A stretch of DNA of 64,000 nt from Oxynema aestuarii AP17 (lineage in GTDB: Bacteria; Cyanobacteriota; Cyanobacteriia; Cyanobacteriales; Laspinemataceae), in the NCBI RefSeq assembly GCF_012295525.1, contig NZ_CP051167.1, forward strand, positions 5,315,501 through 5,379,500, read 5' to 3'. A model generated the notes under the pieces. The model saw only the letters and a list, made by a program, of their open reading frames with translations. It was not told where the DNA came from and ran no database searches. The first letter of the stretch is position 1. Each line of letters opens with the position of its first letter. Positions 25,889 through 35,807 of the stretch are shown here, one piece after another. The position numbers and the translations under genes were made by a program.

Positions 25889-28231
25889 ATGTCTCACTCA
25901 TCAGGGATTTGGCATCTGTTCGACTTTCGAGGCGTTCGCCGTCTGCGACAGAAGCTCGCCGCCTTGCCGCCTCCGGTTCCGGAACACTCGATCGCCTTGC
26001 GCGTTCTCGTCCAAACCCTCGTCATTGTCGGCATTATCGCCACGGACATCGCCGCTCAAACCCAAATGAGCCTCTGGGCGATTCCCCTGAGTATTCTCGG
26101 GGCGGTCTGGAGTTGGTACCGACGCGACAAACCCGATATTCCCGTCAAATTCGTCCTCGCAATCGCCATGTTGCTCGTGTTGGGGGCGTTTTTTAATCGC
26201 CTGATTCGCGAACTCAACGACACGCGAGTCGTTTTAGCCGAACTACTGATTCGGATCCAAATTATCCATAGTTTCGACATTCCCCGACGCAAAGATTTAG
26301 GCTACTCGATGGTCATCGGCCTGATTTTACTCGGCGTCGCGGGAACTTTGAGCCAAACCCTCGCATTTGCGCCGTTACTCTTCATCTTTTTAGCCCTCGC
26401 CCTGCCGACTTTAGTCCTCGACTATCGCTCGCGCCTCGGGTTGACCCCCTTATCCCGGCGAGGGGAAAGCCGCTCTAAACCTCGCCAAACCCTTTGGCAA
26501 CGCTTGAGTCGGGATCTGTCTCCCAAACGCTTGGGCGTCTTTTTATTGGTAACCGTCAGCTTGGGGTTGCTCGTGTTCGCCCTGTTGCCCCGCTTTCCGG
26601 GTTACCAACTGCAAACCTTTCCCGTGAGCTCCGAAATCGAATTTGAAGGAGAGTTCGACGGTCGCAGCATTGTCAATCCCGGTTACGCCCGCAACGGTCG
26701 CGGCGATGGGGAAGACCTCGGGGAAGGTGAAGGCGGCGACGAACCCGGGGAAATGGATTCGACGTTTTACTACGGCTTCAATTCCCGGATCAATCAGAAC
26801 CTGCGCGGTCAGATGGAACCGAAGGTGGTGATGCGGGTGCGATCGCAGGCTCCCGGATTTTGGCGGGTTTTAGCTTTCGACCGCTACACCGGAAAAGGAT
26901 GGGAAATTTCCCGCAACGACGATGTTAGAACCCTCGATCGTCCGGGCTGGTCTTACCAATTTCTCATCCCCCGAGACGCTCGCAGTGCGGGGACTGGACT
27001 GGCGGAAATAAGCCGGGTGGTGCAGAGTTACACGGTTGTTTCTGACTTACCCAATATCATTCCGGCGCTGTTAGAACCGCGCGCCTTATATTTCCCGACG
27101 CGAGAAGTGGCGCTCGATCCGGAAGGCAGTTTGCGATCGCCTCTGGGACTGCTCGAAGGACTGACCTACACGGTGATTTCCGAAGTCCCTCACCGCGATC
27201 GCACTGCGTTAGGTAACGCCCCGAAAAATTATCCGCCGAGTATTCGCGACTATTATCTCGACGTTCCGGCGTCGATTCGCGATCGTGTGCGCCAATTGGC
27301 ACAAGAGATTTTACAAACCTCTCCCAATCCTTTAGATAACCCTTACGAACAAACCCTCTATCTCGCCCAATATCTCAAACAAAATTATTCCATTCCCACC
27401 GACCCGTTTGGCTTGCCCTTTTTTGATGAAAATGAGGATTTAGTCGAAAGTTTCCTGTTCGAGCAACAAGGCGGTTACCCGGATCATTTTTCGACGGTCT
27501 TGACTGTGATGCTACGCTCGATCGGAATTCCGGCCCGTCTCGCCGTCGGTTTCGGTCCGGGAGAGTTCAATCCCTTTACCGGACTCTACGTGGTTCGCAA
27601 TACCGACGCTTACGCCATCACCGAAGTCTGCTTTCCTCAATACGGCTGGTTTGGCTTCGATCCGATTCCCGGTCACGAGTTAATCCCCCCCTCGGTGGAA
27701 GAATACGAACCCTTTGGCGTCTTGCAGATGTTCTGGAAATGGGTAGCGGGGTGGTTACCTTCCCCCGTGACGGGTTTGATTCAAACCGTGGTTTCCGCAG
27801 CGATTGGCGGGATATTGCGTTTTGCGGCGTGGTTGTTGCGCCTGTTCGGTCGCGGTTGGTTTGGGGTGGTTTCCGGGTTGGTGGTCTTTTTAAGCTTTGG
27901 GTTGCTCGGTTGGCTTGGTTGGAAGGGCTGGAAATGGTGGCACTACCGTCGTTTTCTGGCTAAATTACCGCCGTTGGAGTCGATCTACCGTCAGATGGTG
28001 GATACTTTGGCCCGGGAGGGGTATCCCAAGAATCCGGCTCAAACGCCGTTCGAGTACGCCCGCCAGTTGCCGCCTCATTATCCGGAGGAGCGTGCGGCGG
28101 CGATCGCGGAAATTTCGCAAGCTTACGTGCGCTGGCGCTATGGCGGACGCCAGGAAAATTGCGATCGCCTTTCCCAGGTTTTGAAACGCTTGCAACGACT
28201 CCAGAAAGGCGATCGCCCCTCGGCGCGGTAA
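25889..28231 (+). CDS. TgpA-like transglutaminase-fold membrane protein, catalytic residues lost
   Basis: The 780-residue protein has the TgpA architecture. Several N-terminal membrane helices (DUF3488-type, about residues 30-240) come first. An extracytoplasmic region with a transglutaminase-like core (about 430-600) follows. Membrane helices around 635-690 lead to a cytoplasmic DUF4129-like C-terminus (LESIYRQMVDTLAREGYPKN). In the core the usual G-x-C-x-x-F motif reads GGYPDHFSTVLTVMLRSIGI, with Pro-531 where the nucleophile Cys belongs. The usual AHAW motif reads DAYAITEV, with Tyr-575 for His. Asp-591 in FGFDP is retained. It is therefore predicted to be an inactive homologue with a structural or peptidoglycan-related binding role. 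It stands alone between patU and a convergent kinase. Confidence 0.9.
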   Translation: MSHSSGIWHLFDFRGVRRLRQKLAALPPPVPEHSIALRVLVQTLVIVGIIATDIAAQTQMSLWAIPLSILGAVWSWYRRDKPDIPVKFVLAIAMLLVLGAFFNRLIRELNDTRVVLAELLIRIQIIHSFDIPRRKDLGYSMVIGLILLGVAGTLSQTLAFAPLLFIFLALALPTLVLDYRSRLGLTPLSRRGESRSKPRQTLWQRLSRDLSPKRLGVFLLVTVSLGLLVFALLPRFPGYQLQTFPVSSEIEFEGEFDGRSIVNPGYARNGRGDGEDLGEGEGGDEPGEMDSTFYYGFNSRINQNLRGQMEPKVVMRVRSQAPGFWRVLAFDRYTGKGWEISRNDDVRTLDRPGWSYQFLIPRDARSAGTGLAEISRVVQSYTVVSDLPNIIPALLEPRALYFPTREVALDPEGSLRSPLGLLEGLTYTVISEVPHRDRTALGNAPKNYPPSIRDYYLDVPASIRDRVRQLAQEILQTSPNPLDNPYEQTLYLAQYLKQNYSIPTDPFGLPFFDENEDLVESFLFEQQGGYPDHFSTVLTVMLRSIGIPARLAVGFGPGEFNPFTGLYVVRNTDAYAITEVCFPQYGWFGFDPIPGHELIPPSVEEYEPFGVLQMFWKWVAGWLPSPVTGLIQTVVSAAIGGILRFAAWLLRLFGRGWFGVVSGLVVFLSFGLLGWLGWKGWKWWHYRRFLAKLPPLESIYRQMVDTLAREGYPKNPAQTPFEYARQLPPHYPEERAAAIAEISQAYVRWRYGGRQENCDRLSQVLKRLQRLQKGDRPSAR

Positions 28232-28250
28232 GCGGGAATTTTCAAAACTC

Positions 28251-28278
28251 TTTGAGATCTAAATTCTTCGATCTCAAA
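28251..28278. terminator. Hairpin between convergent genes
   Basis: tttgagatc (28251-28259) and gatctcaaa (28270-28278) form a 9-bp stem, midway between the convergent tgpA-like and kinase genes. No long T-run is present, so it may serve weakly in both directions. Confidence 0.4.
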
Positions 28279-28316
28279 TCAGCATGGTTTGGCGATCGCC
28301 TCCCTTAGATCGCCCC

Positions 28317-30176
28317 TCAACTCAATAAATCGAGGGAATCTGGAGATCCGAGGGACACGATCGCGGGTTCTTGATAAAGCGGGACGACAAAGGTCACCGT
28401 GGAACCGAGTCCTTCCCCGAGACTGTAAAAATTCACTAGACCTCCCATCGCCTCGATCAGTTTCTGTGAAATTGCCAATCCCAATCCCGTCCCGCCATAC
28501 TGTCGGGTGCGATCGCTATCGACTTGCGAAAACGATTGAAAGAGTTTGTCTTGCTTGTCTAAAGAAACGCCAATTCCCGTATCCGTAACGGAAATCTGCA
28601 CCACACCGGGCAATTCCAAACCCCGGACTTCGACTTTATTTTTAACAATCGTCGCGCGAATTTCGATTCCCCCTTCGTGGGTAAATTTAATTGCGTTTCC
28701 GACAATATTTAACATTACTTGTAACAAGCGCTGATAATTGCCGTAAAGCAAAATTTCATCTTCTGTTTCGGGAAGTTGAATTTGTAAGGTTAGATTTTTC
28801 TGTTGGACTAAAGCGCGGGTATGGTTTTCGACGGTGCTCACCAGTTCGCCGAGATTGACTGGATTGAGATCCAAGTGCATTTTACCTGCTTCAATTTTGG
28901 CGATATCTAAAATATCGTTAATTAAATTGAGCAGGTGTAAGGCGGAACGATAGGCTTCTTCAATAAACTGTTTTTCTTCTTCTTCATCTTCGGCCATGCC
29001 TTCCATAATCAGTTTTAAAAAGCCGATCATGCCGTTGAGAGGGGTTCGTAATTCGTGAGAGGTATTGGCTAAAAATTGGCTTTTGAGTTTGGAGGCGGCT
29101 TCGGCTTGTTCCCGCGCTTGTTCTAATTCTTGATATAAGGTGGCGTGGGCGATCGCCGTTCCCACTTGTTCGCCGAGTTCTCGGACAAATTCGATTTCGG
29201 CGGCGCCCCAGGTGCGATCGGGTTCCGGGTCGGGATCGGGCTGGCGTTCGCCATCTGCGATCGCTTCCTGACACAAACACACTAATGCATTCGGACGATC
29301 TTGATAGCGGGTGGCGAAGATCAGCGCCGCTTGAGGGGCGCACCCGGGTAAAATCAGGGTTTCGACGGCGATCGCGTCCGAGGAGTCTAAAGCGCGTTGC
29401 CAGTCTGGATAGTCTTCGAGGAGGAAGTCCCAACCGAGGAGGGACGGGCGATCGCCGGGACAATATTCGGCAGTGACCTGCACGCAGTTTCTGGCGCTAT
29501 TGTAAAGACAAATGAAGCAACGGCTGACTCCGAGAGCTTCGGCTAACCCTTTAACGGTTTGTCGGGCGATCGTATTCAAATCGAGGGTTCGCCGAATTTG
29601 CCGCGACATTTGGGCGAGCAGTTTTTGATACAGTTCCGATCCCGGGGGGAGGGTACGGCGCAAACTGCCAACGATCTCGGCAAGTAATTTTTGATGGAGG
29701 TTTAACCCGGAGGCAAGCAGGTGACTATTGTTCGGATTCTCGTTGGTGGGGAGTTCGCACTGGCTCAGGACACCGGGAATCGTTCGTCCCATCACCAAGA
29801 CTTGCTGACCTTCGGAGTCGGAATCGGGTATGGCGGCGATCGTTAGGTCGAAAAGAAAGTAGCAATCCCGATAGCGAAAGGGGTAGCTGAAGCGTTCGGG
29901 AACCCCGGAGGACAGGACGCGCCTGACGCGATCGCCGTAGGGGACGATCGCCACGGGTTGGAACTGTTCGTCGATGCGGGTTCCGATCAGGGTCTGAGGG
30001 TCGAGTTCGCACTCGCTGGCCCTTTCCCAATAAAATGCACGGTAATAACCTTCGCGATCGTGGGTGAAGGCTAAGGGGGCGCCGAGGGCTTCTAACCAGT
30101 TATCCCCTTGTTGCGAGTGATGGGATGGCCCAGACGCAGAATTACTAGAAACGGAAAAGCGATCGGCAGATGCCAT
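28317..30176 (-). CDS. PAS-GAF sensor histidine kinase
   Basis: The 619-residue soluble kinase has a PAS-like domain (about 25-135), a GAF domain (about 195-350), a short coiled coil (YQELEQAREQAEAASKLKSQ), HisKA with phosphoacceptor His-374 in FLANTSHELRTPLNGMIGF, and HATPase_c (about 475-605) with N box VMLNIVGNAIKFTHEGG, G1 VTDTGIGV and G2 YGGTGLGLAI. It has no receiver domain and no membrane segment. The GAF domain has Cys residues (SRCFICLYN) but not the canonical bilin motif, so light sensing cannot be claimed. No response regulator is adjacent, making it an orphan kinase. Confidence 0.93.
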   Translation of the reverse strand: MASADRFSVSSNSASGPSHHSQQGDNWLEALGAPLAFTHDREGYYRAFYWERASECELDPQTLIGTRIDEQFQPVAIVPYGDRVRRVLSSGVPERFSYPFRYRDCYFLFDLTIAAIPDSDSEGQQVLVMGRTIPGVLSQCELPTNENPNNSHLLASGLNLHQKLLAEIVGSLRRTLPPGSELYQKLLAQMSRQIRRTLDLNTIARQTVKGLAEALGVSRCFICLYNSARNCVQVTAEYCPGDRPSLLGWDFLLEDYPDWQRALDSSDAIAVETLILPGCAPQAALIFATRYQDRPNALVCLCQEAIADGERQPDPDPEPDRTWGAAEIEFVRELGEQVGTAIAHATLYQELEQAREQAEAASKLKSQFLANTSHELRTPLNGMIGFLKLIMEGMAEDEEEEKQFIEEAYRSALHLLNLINDILDIAKIEAGKMHLDLNPVNLGELVSTVENHTRALVQQKNLTLQIQLPETEDEILLYGNYQRLLQVMLNIVGNAIKFTHEGGIEIRATIVKNKVEVRGLELPGVVQISVTDTGIGVSLDKQDKLFQSFSQVDSDRTRQYGGTGLGLAISQKLIEAMGGLVNFYSLGEGLGSTVTFVVPLYQEPAIVSLGSPDSLDLLS

Positions 30177-30487
30177 GAGCGGAGTCCGAGAGTAAACGGC
30201 CAGAGGTTGGCATGAAGCGATCGCCTCCCAAAAGCAATGGCAACGAAACGACGGCGATCGCTAACAGCAGTGAAATTCTGACCCCAAGCTAGCATTTTAT
30301 TGGAGAGCGTCGCCGCTTCTATAGCATTTTCTAGATCGATCGCGTCGCTCGACCATCCCCTCGAAGCCCCCTTAAATAGGGGGGATTTAGGGGGATCGGA
30401 GTTGTCCCTCGTTGTTTGGGACTGTATTCAAACACTGCTCGACAAAGGCGGTGGCGAGACTGACCGCCAGCTCTTCAAATGCCTATT
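30177..30487. other. Intergenic region with partial MITE-like repeat
   Basis: No gene supported. Positions about 30366-30413 (cccccttaaataggggggat, then ttagggggatcggag) match in inverse orientation the interior of the MITE at 6541-6680. The rest, next to the kinase start, should contain its promoter. Confidence 0.45.
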
Positions 30488-30524
30488 TCTCTAGGTTATG
30501 GCGAGCTACAACCTAGAGATTTTT
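30488..30524 (+). terminator. Hairpin with T-run near the RHH gene
   Basis: tctctaggtt (30488-30497) / aacctagaga (30510-30519), then ttttt. The T-run is on the plus strand, yet the nearest gene (30531-30758) ends leftward, so its role is unclear. It could end a rightward transcript. Confidence 0.5.
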
Positions 30525-30530
30525 CACGCT

Positions 30531-30758
30531 CTAATCATTCCATTCGCCCCGTGGGGGAACGGGAGGATTTCTTAATAAGTTTCGACTCAAGTCGTTGTCT
30601 CTACTGCGTTCGCCACGCAACCACTGCCTTACAGCAGTTTCAATGACTTTGCTCGGATCGTTGGTTAAATGTTGGATTTGTTCGAGTAGTTCGGCATCTA
30701 AATGAATAGAAACTTCTACTTTTTCTTTCCGATCGGAATGCACGACCTGGTCATTCAT
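30531..30758 (-). CDS. Small ribbon-helix-helix-like protein (antitoxin-like)
   Basis: The 75-residue product has a core VEVSIHLDAELLEQIQHLTN, then DPSKVIETAVRQWLRG. This fits a ribbon-helix-helix fold: one short strand followed by two helices. The tail is charged. Such proteins are often antitoxins or small repressors. No toxin gene lies next to it, so if it was an antitoxin it is solitary. The ATG at 30758 is the natural start. Confidence 0.6.
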   Translation of the reverse strand: MNDQVVHSDRKEKVEVSIHLDAELLEQIQHLTNDPSKVIETAVRQWLRGERSRDNDLSRNLLRNPPVPPRGEWND

Positions 30759-31249
30759 AGGACATTAATTCTCTCAGCAAAAAATAAGGATAAAGTAGAA
30801 TGAACAACAGATTCTGTTGTACGAGACACTCGTGACTTGGCGATCGCCCGGGCGATCGCAAAACGATTCCATGGCGGTCGAACCGAGGAAATAACGAACC
30901 GATCGCCCCCAAGGGGAAGACCGTTCGAGCGGCGCGATCGCGCGGCCATCGGCTCGTGGAGCAGCAGGAATTGAAGTCGGTAGAAATTTTGAGAACAACC
31001 CAAACCTATTATATCAAGGCTTGGAACCGAGCGAACGCGACCCGAAGATCCCCCAGCCAACTCGGGGCTGACGGATGGGGCGATCGCTTCCCCTAGCGCA
31101 CGAGTGTCTCGGAAACCATTAAAATGTGTTAAGCATTGCCACCGTTCGAGCCGTCAACGACGAGACGACCTCGACGGGTCGCACGGCGATCGCGCCGTTC
31201 CCCCCTTGCCGCGTACTCCTTCACGCAATTAGCCACGAACCTAAAGCTT
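30759..31249. other. Intergenic region upstream of lepA
   Basis: About 490 bases. Open frames on both strands are Arg/Ser-rich shadows. The frame of lepA is open back to 31136 without a plausible start. This region should hold divergent promoters for the RHH gene and lepA. Several gcgatcgc sites occur. Confidence 0.4.
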
Positions 31250-33061
31250 ATGACCGACGTTCCTGTTTCTCGCATTCGTAACTTTTCCATTATCGCTCAT
31301 ATCGACCACGGTAAATCCACCTTGGCCGACCGTCTGCTGATGGCGACAGGCACTGTCGAGGATCGGGTCATGAAACAGCAATTCCTCGACAACATGGATC
31401 TCGAACGGGAGCGCGGCATTACCATCAAGCTGCAAGCGGCCCGCATGAACTACAAAGGCAAAGACGGTCAGCAATACGTCCTCAACCTAATCGACACCCC
31501 CGGACACGTGGACTTCTCCTACGAAGTCTCTCGCTCCCTGGTCGCCTGCGAAGGCGCCTTACTCGTCGTCGATGCCTCCCAAGGGGTCGAAGCTCAAACC
31601 CTCGCCAACGTTTATCTGGCCCTCGAACACGACCTCGAAATTATCCCCGTTCTCAACAAAATCGACCTGCCGGGGGCCGAGCCCGAGCGCGTCAAAGCAG
31701 AAATCGAAGAAGTGATCGGACTCGACTGCTCCCAAGCCATTCTCGCCTCGGCGAAAGAAGGGATCGGGATCGACGAAATTCTCGAATCGATCGTTCACTT
31801 GGTGCCACCGCCTCAAGACACGATCGACCGACCCTTGCGCGCCCTGATTTTCGATAGCTACTACGATCCCTATCGCGGCGTCATCGTCTATTTCCGGGTT
31901 GTCGATGGGACCGTCAAACAGGGCGATCGCGTGCGCCTGATGGCGTCGAAAAAAGAATACGAAATCGACGAACTCGGCGTCTTGTGTCCCACCCAAAAAC
32001 CCGTAGACGAACTGCACGCCGGAGAAGTCGGTTACTTCGCCGCCGCGATTAAAACCGTCGAAGACGCGCGGGTCGGCGATACGATCACCCTCGCCAAAGC
32101 ACAAGCCAGCGAAGCTCTCCCGGGTTACACCGAAGCGAAACCGATGGTGTTTTGCGGGATGTTCCCCACGGACTCGGACCAGTTCGAGGACCTACGCGAA
32201 GCCCTCGAAAAGCTCAAGCTCAACGATGCGGCCCTGTCTTACGAACCGGAAACCTCCAGCGCGATGGGTTTCGGCTTCCGATGCGGCTTCCTCGGGCTGC
32301 TGCACATGGAAATCGTCCAAGAACGGTTAGAGCGCGAATACGACCTCGATTTGATTACCACGGCTCCTTCCGTGGTCTATCGGGTCACGACGATTGACGG
32401 GGAAGAGCTGCTGGTAGACAATCCGAGCAATTTACCCGACCCGCAAGAACGGGAGAAAATCGAGGAACCCTACGTGCGGGTGGAGATGATTACGCCGGAA
32501 ACGTATGTCGGGGCGTTGATGGAGTTGAGCCAGTCCCGGCGCGGCGAGTTTAAGGATATGAAATATCTGACCTTGGGGCGGACGACGTTAGTATACGAGT
32601 TGCCCTTGGCGGAGTTGGTGACGGACTTTTTCGATCAGATGAAGTCACGATCGCGCGGTTATGCGAGTATGGAATACCATCCAATCGGCTATCGGGAAAA
32701 TCCCCTGGTGCGGATGGATATTTTGATTAATAGCGATCCGGTCGATGCTCTCTCGACGATCGTCCACCGGGATAAAGCGTATCCGGTGGGACGGGCGTTA
32801 GTGGAAAAGCTCAAAGAGTTGATCCCGCGTCATCAGTTTAAGGTTCCCCTGCAAGCGGCGATCGGTTCGCGGGTGATTGCCAGCGAGAGTATTCCCGCTT
32901 TGCGTAAGGACGTGTTGGCGAAGTGTTACGGCGGGGATATCAGTCGGAAGAAGAAACTGCTGCAAAAGCAAGCGAAAGGGAAGAAGCGCTTGAAGGCGAT
33001 CGGAACGGTGGACGTCCCCCAAGATGCGTTTATGGCCGTTCTCAAGCTCGATCGCGGTTGA
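31250..33061 (+). CDS. lepA: Elongation factor 4 (LepA) GTPase
   Basis: The 603-residue translational GTPase back-translocates or remodels stalled ribosomes. G motifs are intact: [15 protein letters not shown] (G1), RGITIK (G2), [16 protein letters not shown] (G3), [11 protein letters not shown] (G4) and ASAKEGIGI (G5). Domain II, III and V features and the LepA-specific C-terminal tail ([20 protein letters not shown]) follow. The ATG at 31250 gives [20 protein letters not shown]; earlier frame sequence is Arg-rich and unlike the family. A strong terminator follows. Confidence 0.97.
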   Translation: MTDVPVSRIRNFSIIAHIDHGKSTLADRLLMATGTVEDRVMKQQFLDNMDLERERGITIKLQAARMNYKGKDGQQYVLNLIDTPGHVDFSYEVSRSLVACEGALLVVDASQGVEAQTLANVYLALEHDLEIIPVLNKIDLPGAEPERVKAEIEEVIGLDCSQAILASAKEGIGIDEILESIVHLVPPPQDTIDRPLRALIFDSYYDPYRGVIVYFRVVDGTVKQGDRVRLMASKKEYEIDELGVLCPTQKPVDELHAGEVGYFAAAIKTVEDARVGDTITLAKAQASEALPGYTEAKPMVFCGMFPTDSDQFEDLREALEKLKLNDAALSYEPETSSAMGFGFRCGFLGLLHMEIVQERLEREYDLDLITTAPSVVYRVTTIDGEELLVDNPSNLPDPQEREKIEEPYVRVEMITPETYVGALMELSQSRRGEFKDMKYLTLGRTTLVYELPLAELVTDFFDQMKSRSRGYASMEYHPIGYRENPLVRMDILINSDPVDALSTIVHRDKAYPVGRALVEKLKELIPRHQFKVPLQAAIGSRVIASESIPALRKDVLAKCYGGDISRKKKLLQKQAKGKKRLKAIGTVDVPQDAFMAVLKLDRG

Positions 33062-33100
33062 TCCGGCCATCGATTCGGCTTCCAATACTTTATATAAATT

Positions 33101-33140
33101 AACGACCGGGTACTTGACAATTGGCACCCGGTCGTTTTTA
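33101..33140 (+). terminator. Terminator of lepA
   Basis: aacgaccgggt (33101-33111) / acccggtcgtt (33126-33136), then tttta, 40 bases after the stop. Confidence 0.9.
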
Positions 33141-33263
33141 GCTCGCCACCGAAAAAAGACTACGGGCGATCGCAAATCTTAAGACTCCTAGTGTCCTCTA
33201 GACAGTTACTTTCGGGCAGGTTAGGTTAGAAGTCGAATTTCACCCCTTTTCAGGCAGTTGACG

Positions 33264-34196
33264 ATGAGAATTTTGGTCACGGGTGGGGCTGGTTTTATTG
33301 GTTCCCACCTTATCGATCGCCTAATGGACCAAGGCCATGAAGTATTGTGTCTCGATAACTTCTTCACCGGACACAAACACAATATCCTCAAATGGTTGGA
33401 TAACCCCTACTTCGAGCTGATCCGCCACGACATTACCGAACCGATTCGCTTGGAAGTCGATCAAATTTACCACCTCGCCTGTCCGGCGTCTCCGGTTCAC
33501 TACCAATACAACCCGGTCAAGACCATCAAAACCAACGTGATCGGAACCCTATTCATGCTCGGATTGGCCAAACGGGTGAAAGCACGCTTCCTCTTAGCTT
33601 CGACCTCCGAAGTCTACGGCGACCCGGACGTTCATCCCCAAACTGAAGAATATCGCGGCAACGTCAATACGATCGGGATTCGCTCCTGTTACGACGAAGG
33701 TAAACGAGTCGCCGAAACCCTGGCGTTCGACTACCACCGTCAAAATGGCGTCGATATCCGCGTCGCCCGGATTTTCAATACTTACGGCCCGCGCATGTTA
33801 GAAAATGACGGTCGCGTGGTCAGCAATTTTATCGTGCAAGCTTTGCGCGGCATTCCCCTGACCGTTTACGGCGATGGCTCCCAAACCCGCAGTTTTTGCT
33901 ACGTCTCGGACTTGGTCGAAGGCTTGATTCGCCTGATGAATGGGGAGTCCACCGGACCGATCAACCTCGGTAACCCGGACGAATACACGATTCTCGAATT
34001 GGCTGAAAAAATTCAAAAAACGGTCAATCCCGACGCCGAAATTCAGTTTAAACCCCTTCCCCAAGACGACCCTCGCCAGCGCCAGCCGGATATCACCAAA
34101 GCAAAAACCTTCCTCGGTTGGCAACCTACGATTCCTCTGGATGAAGGGTTAAAGTTAACGATAGAAGATTTTCGCAGCCGTTTGAGGTCTAGTTAA
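33264..34196 (+). CDS. UDP-glucuronate decarboxylase (UDP-xylose synthase type)
   Basis: The 310-residue extended short-chain dehydrogenase makes UDP-xylose from UDP-glucuronate with bound NAD. It starts [20 protein letters not shown] (NAD motif GGxGFxG). The catalytic Ser/Thr is in STSEVYGDP and the Tyr-x3-Lys in [11 protein letters not shown]. The typical UXS stretch [19 protein letters not shown] and the sugar-nucleotide region [17 protein letters not shown] are present. The adjacent ugd gene makes its substrate, which strongly supports UXS over other nucleotide-sugar epimerases. The ATG at 33264 is preferred over a TTG two codons upstream. UDP-xylose would feed extracellular polysaccharide. 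Confidence 0.93.
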   Translation: MRILVTGGAGFIGSHLIDRLMDQGHEVLCLDNFFTGHKHNILKWLDNPYFELIRHDITEPIRLEVDQIYHLACPASPVHYQYNPVKTIKTNVIGTLFMLGLAKRVKARFLLASTSEVYGDPDVHPQTEEYRGNVNTIGIRSCYDEGKRVAETLAFDYHRQNGVDIRVARIFNTYGPRMLENDGRVVSNFIVQALRGIPLTVYGDGSQTRSFCYVSDLVEGLIRLMNGESTGPINLGNPDEYTILELAEKIQKTVNPDAEIQFKPLPQDDPRQRQPDITKAKTFLGWQPTIPLDEGLKLTIEDFRSRLRSS

Positions 34197-34335
34197 CCCG
34201 ATCGCCTGGGAATACTAACCGGGAAAGCCGATTGTTGTCTAAAAATGCAGGTTTATCCCGAAAACAAGTGACTTTGCCAGAAATCAGGGTGCTGGACGGA
34301 AGGACATCACTATTTCAATTGGAGGATTTACCCCG

Positions 34336-35730
34336 ATGCGCGTTTGTGTCATTGGAACCGGATACGTAGGTTTAGTCACGGGCGCTTGCTTGGCGCACAC
34401 CGGGCATCACGTGATCTGCGTCGATAATAACGAACAAAAAGTCAAGATGATGAAAGCCGGACAGTCCCCGATTTACGAACCGGGCTTGTCCGATATCATT
34501 CAAAAAGCGTCTCAAGAAGATTTATTGGAATTTACGACCGATCTCGCTTATGGGGTCAATCACGGCGATATTTTATTTATTGCTGTCGGGACTCCGGCAT
34601 TACCGACTGGAGAAAGCGATACCCGTTATGTGGAAGCGGTCGCCCGAGGAATTGGCAGTCATCTGGAGAAAGGTTATAAGGTCATCGTCAATAAGTCTAC
34701 GGTGCCGATTGGGTCCGGGGACTGGGTACGCATGATCGTTCTCGACGGGATTGCGGAACGTCAGAAAGCCTCTGGCGGCGGCAATAGCATTTCGGGAGAT
34801 GAAGCGGCGGCGAAGTTGGGGATCGAGTTCGACGTGGTGAGCAATCCCGAGTTTTTACGGGAAGGTTCGGCGGTTTACGATACGTTTAATCCCGATCGCA
34901 TCGTTTTGGGGGGCAACAGTGACAAGGCCCTCTCGATGATGGAAGAACTGTATCAGCCGATTGTCAAGCGCAAGTTTGGTGAAGATCCTTCGTTACCTCC
35001 GGTTCCGGTGGTCAAGACGGATTTGAGTTCGGCGGAAATGATCAAATATGCGGCTAACTCGTTCTTGGCAACGAAGATTAGTTATATTAACGAGATTGCC
35101 AATATCTGCGATCGCGTCGGCGCCGATGTCGTGCAAGTGGCGAAGGGGATCGGTCTCGATTCGCGCATCGGCACTAAGTTTCTACAAGCGGGGATCGGTT
35201 GGGGGGGGTCTTGCTTCCCGAAAGATGTTTCGGCCCTGATTCATACCTCGGACGATTACGGTTACGACGCCCACTTGCTCAAAGCGGCGGTGGATGTCAA
35301 CAAGCGCCAGCGCACGATCGCGATCGAAAAACTCCAACACGAACTGAAAATCCTCAAAGGTAAAACTGTGGGTCTGTTGGGGTTGACGTTCAAACCGGAT
35401 ACGGACGACATGCGCGACGCCCCGGCCCTCAATTTGATCGAACAACTCAACCGCTTGGGAACGAAGGTCAAGGCTTACGACCCGATCGTTTCTCAAAGTG
35501 GCATCGGTCAGGGTCTCAGTGGGGTCGTGGTGGAAACGAGCCCGGAACAGTTAGCTTACGCTTGCGATGCTCTGGTTGTGGTCACGGACTGGCAGCAGTT
35601 CTTGACGTTGGATTATGCGGCGATGGCGAAGGTGATGAACAATCCGGTCATTATTGACGGTCGTAATTTCCTCGATCGCAAAATGTTGCAAAAAGCTGGA
35701 TTCCGTTATGTGGGTATCGGCTGTTCTTAA
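34336..35730 (+). CDS. ugd: UDP-glucose 6-dehydrogenase
   Basis: The 464-residue enzyme oxidises UDP-glucose to UDP-glucuronate with two NAD. It has the N-terminal Rossmann motif VIGTGYVGLVTGACLA, KSTVPIGSGDWVR, NPEFLREGSAVYDTFNPDR, the catalytic Cys in GWGGSCFPKDVSAL (about residue 290), and the C-terminal GLTFKPDTDDMRDAPALN. It lies 139 bases after the decarboxylase gene and has its own ribosome site (ggagg, about nine bases before the ATG). The pair forms the complete route UDP-glucose to UDP-glucuronate to UDP-xylose. Confidence 0.96.
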   Translation: MRVCVIGTGYVGLVTGACLAHTGHHVICVDNNEQKVKMMKAGQSPIYEPGLSDIIQKASQEDLLEFTTDLAYGVNHGDILFIAVGTPALPTGESDTRYVEAVARGIGSHLEKGYKVIVNKSTVPIGSGDWVRMIVLDGIAERQKASGGGNSISGDEAAAKLGIEFDVVSNPEFLREGSAVYDTFNPDRIVLGGNSDKALSMMEELYQPIVKRKFGEDPSLPPVPVVKTDLSSAEMIKYAANSFLATKISYINEIANICDRVGADVVQVAKGIGLDSRIGTKFLQAGIGWGGSCFPKDVSALIHTSDDYGYDAHLLKAAVDVNKRQRTIAIEKLQHELKILKGKTVGLLGLTFKPDTDDMRDAPALNLIEQLNRLGTKVKAYDPIVSQSGIGQGLSGVVVETSPEQLAYACDALVVVTDWQQFLTLDYAAMAKVMNNPVIIDGRNFLDRKMLQKAGFRYVGIGCS

Positions 35731-35745
35731 TTGAATCTAATTGAG

Positions 35746-35783
35746 AAAAAGTAGGGTGGGCAATGCCCACCCTACCGATTTTC
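35746..35783. terminator. Bidirectional terminator from a dispersed palindrome
   Basis: gtagggtgggca (35751-35762) / tgcccaccctac (35764-35775), flanked by aaaaa on the left and cgattttct on the right, between convergent genes. It belongs to a palindrome type common in cyanobacteria. Confidence 0.8.
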
Positions 35784-35807
35784 TTTGAATTGAGTCGCAT
35801 CTGGAAT

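Noticed and set aside
30300..30494. 64-codon plus-strand frame
   Set aside because: Contains repeat sequence and no coding character.
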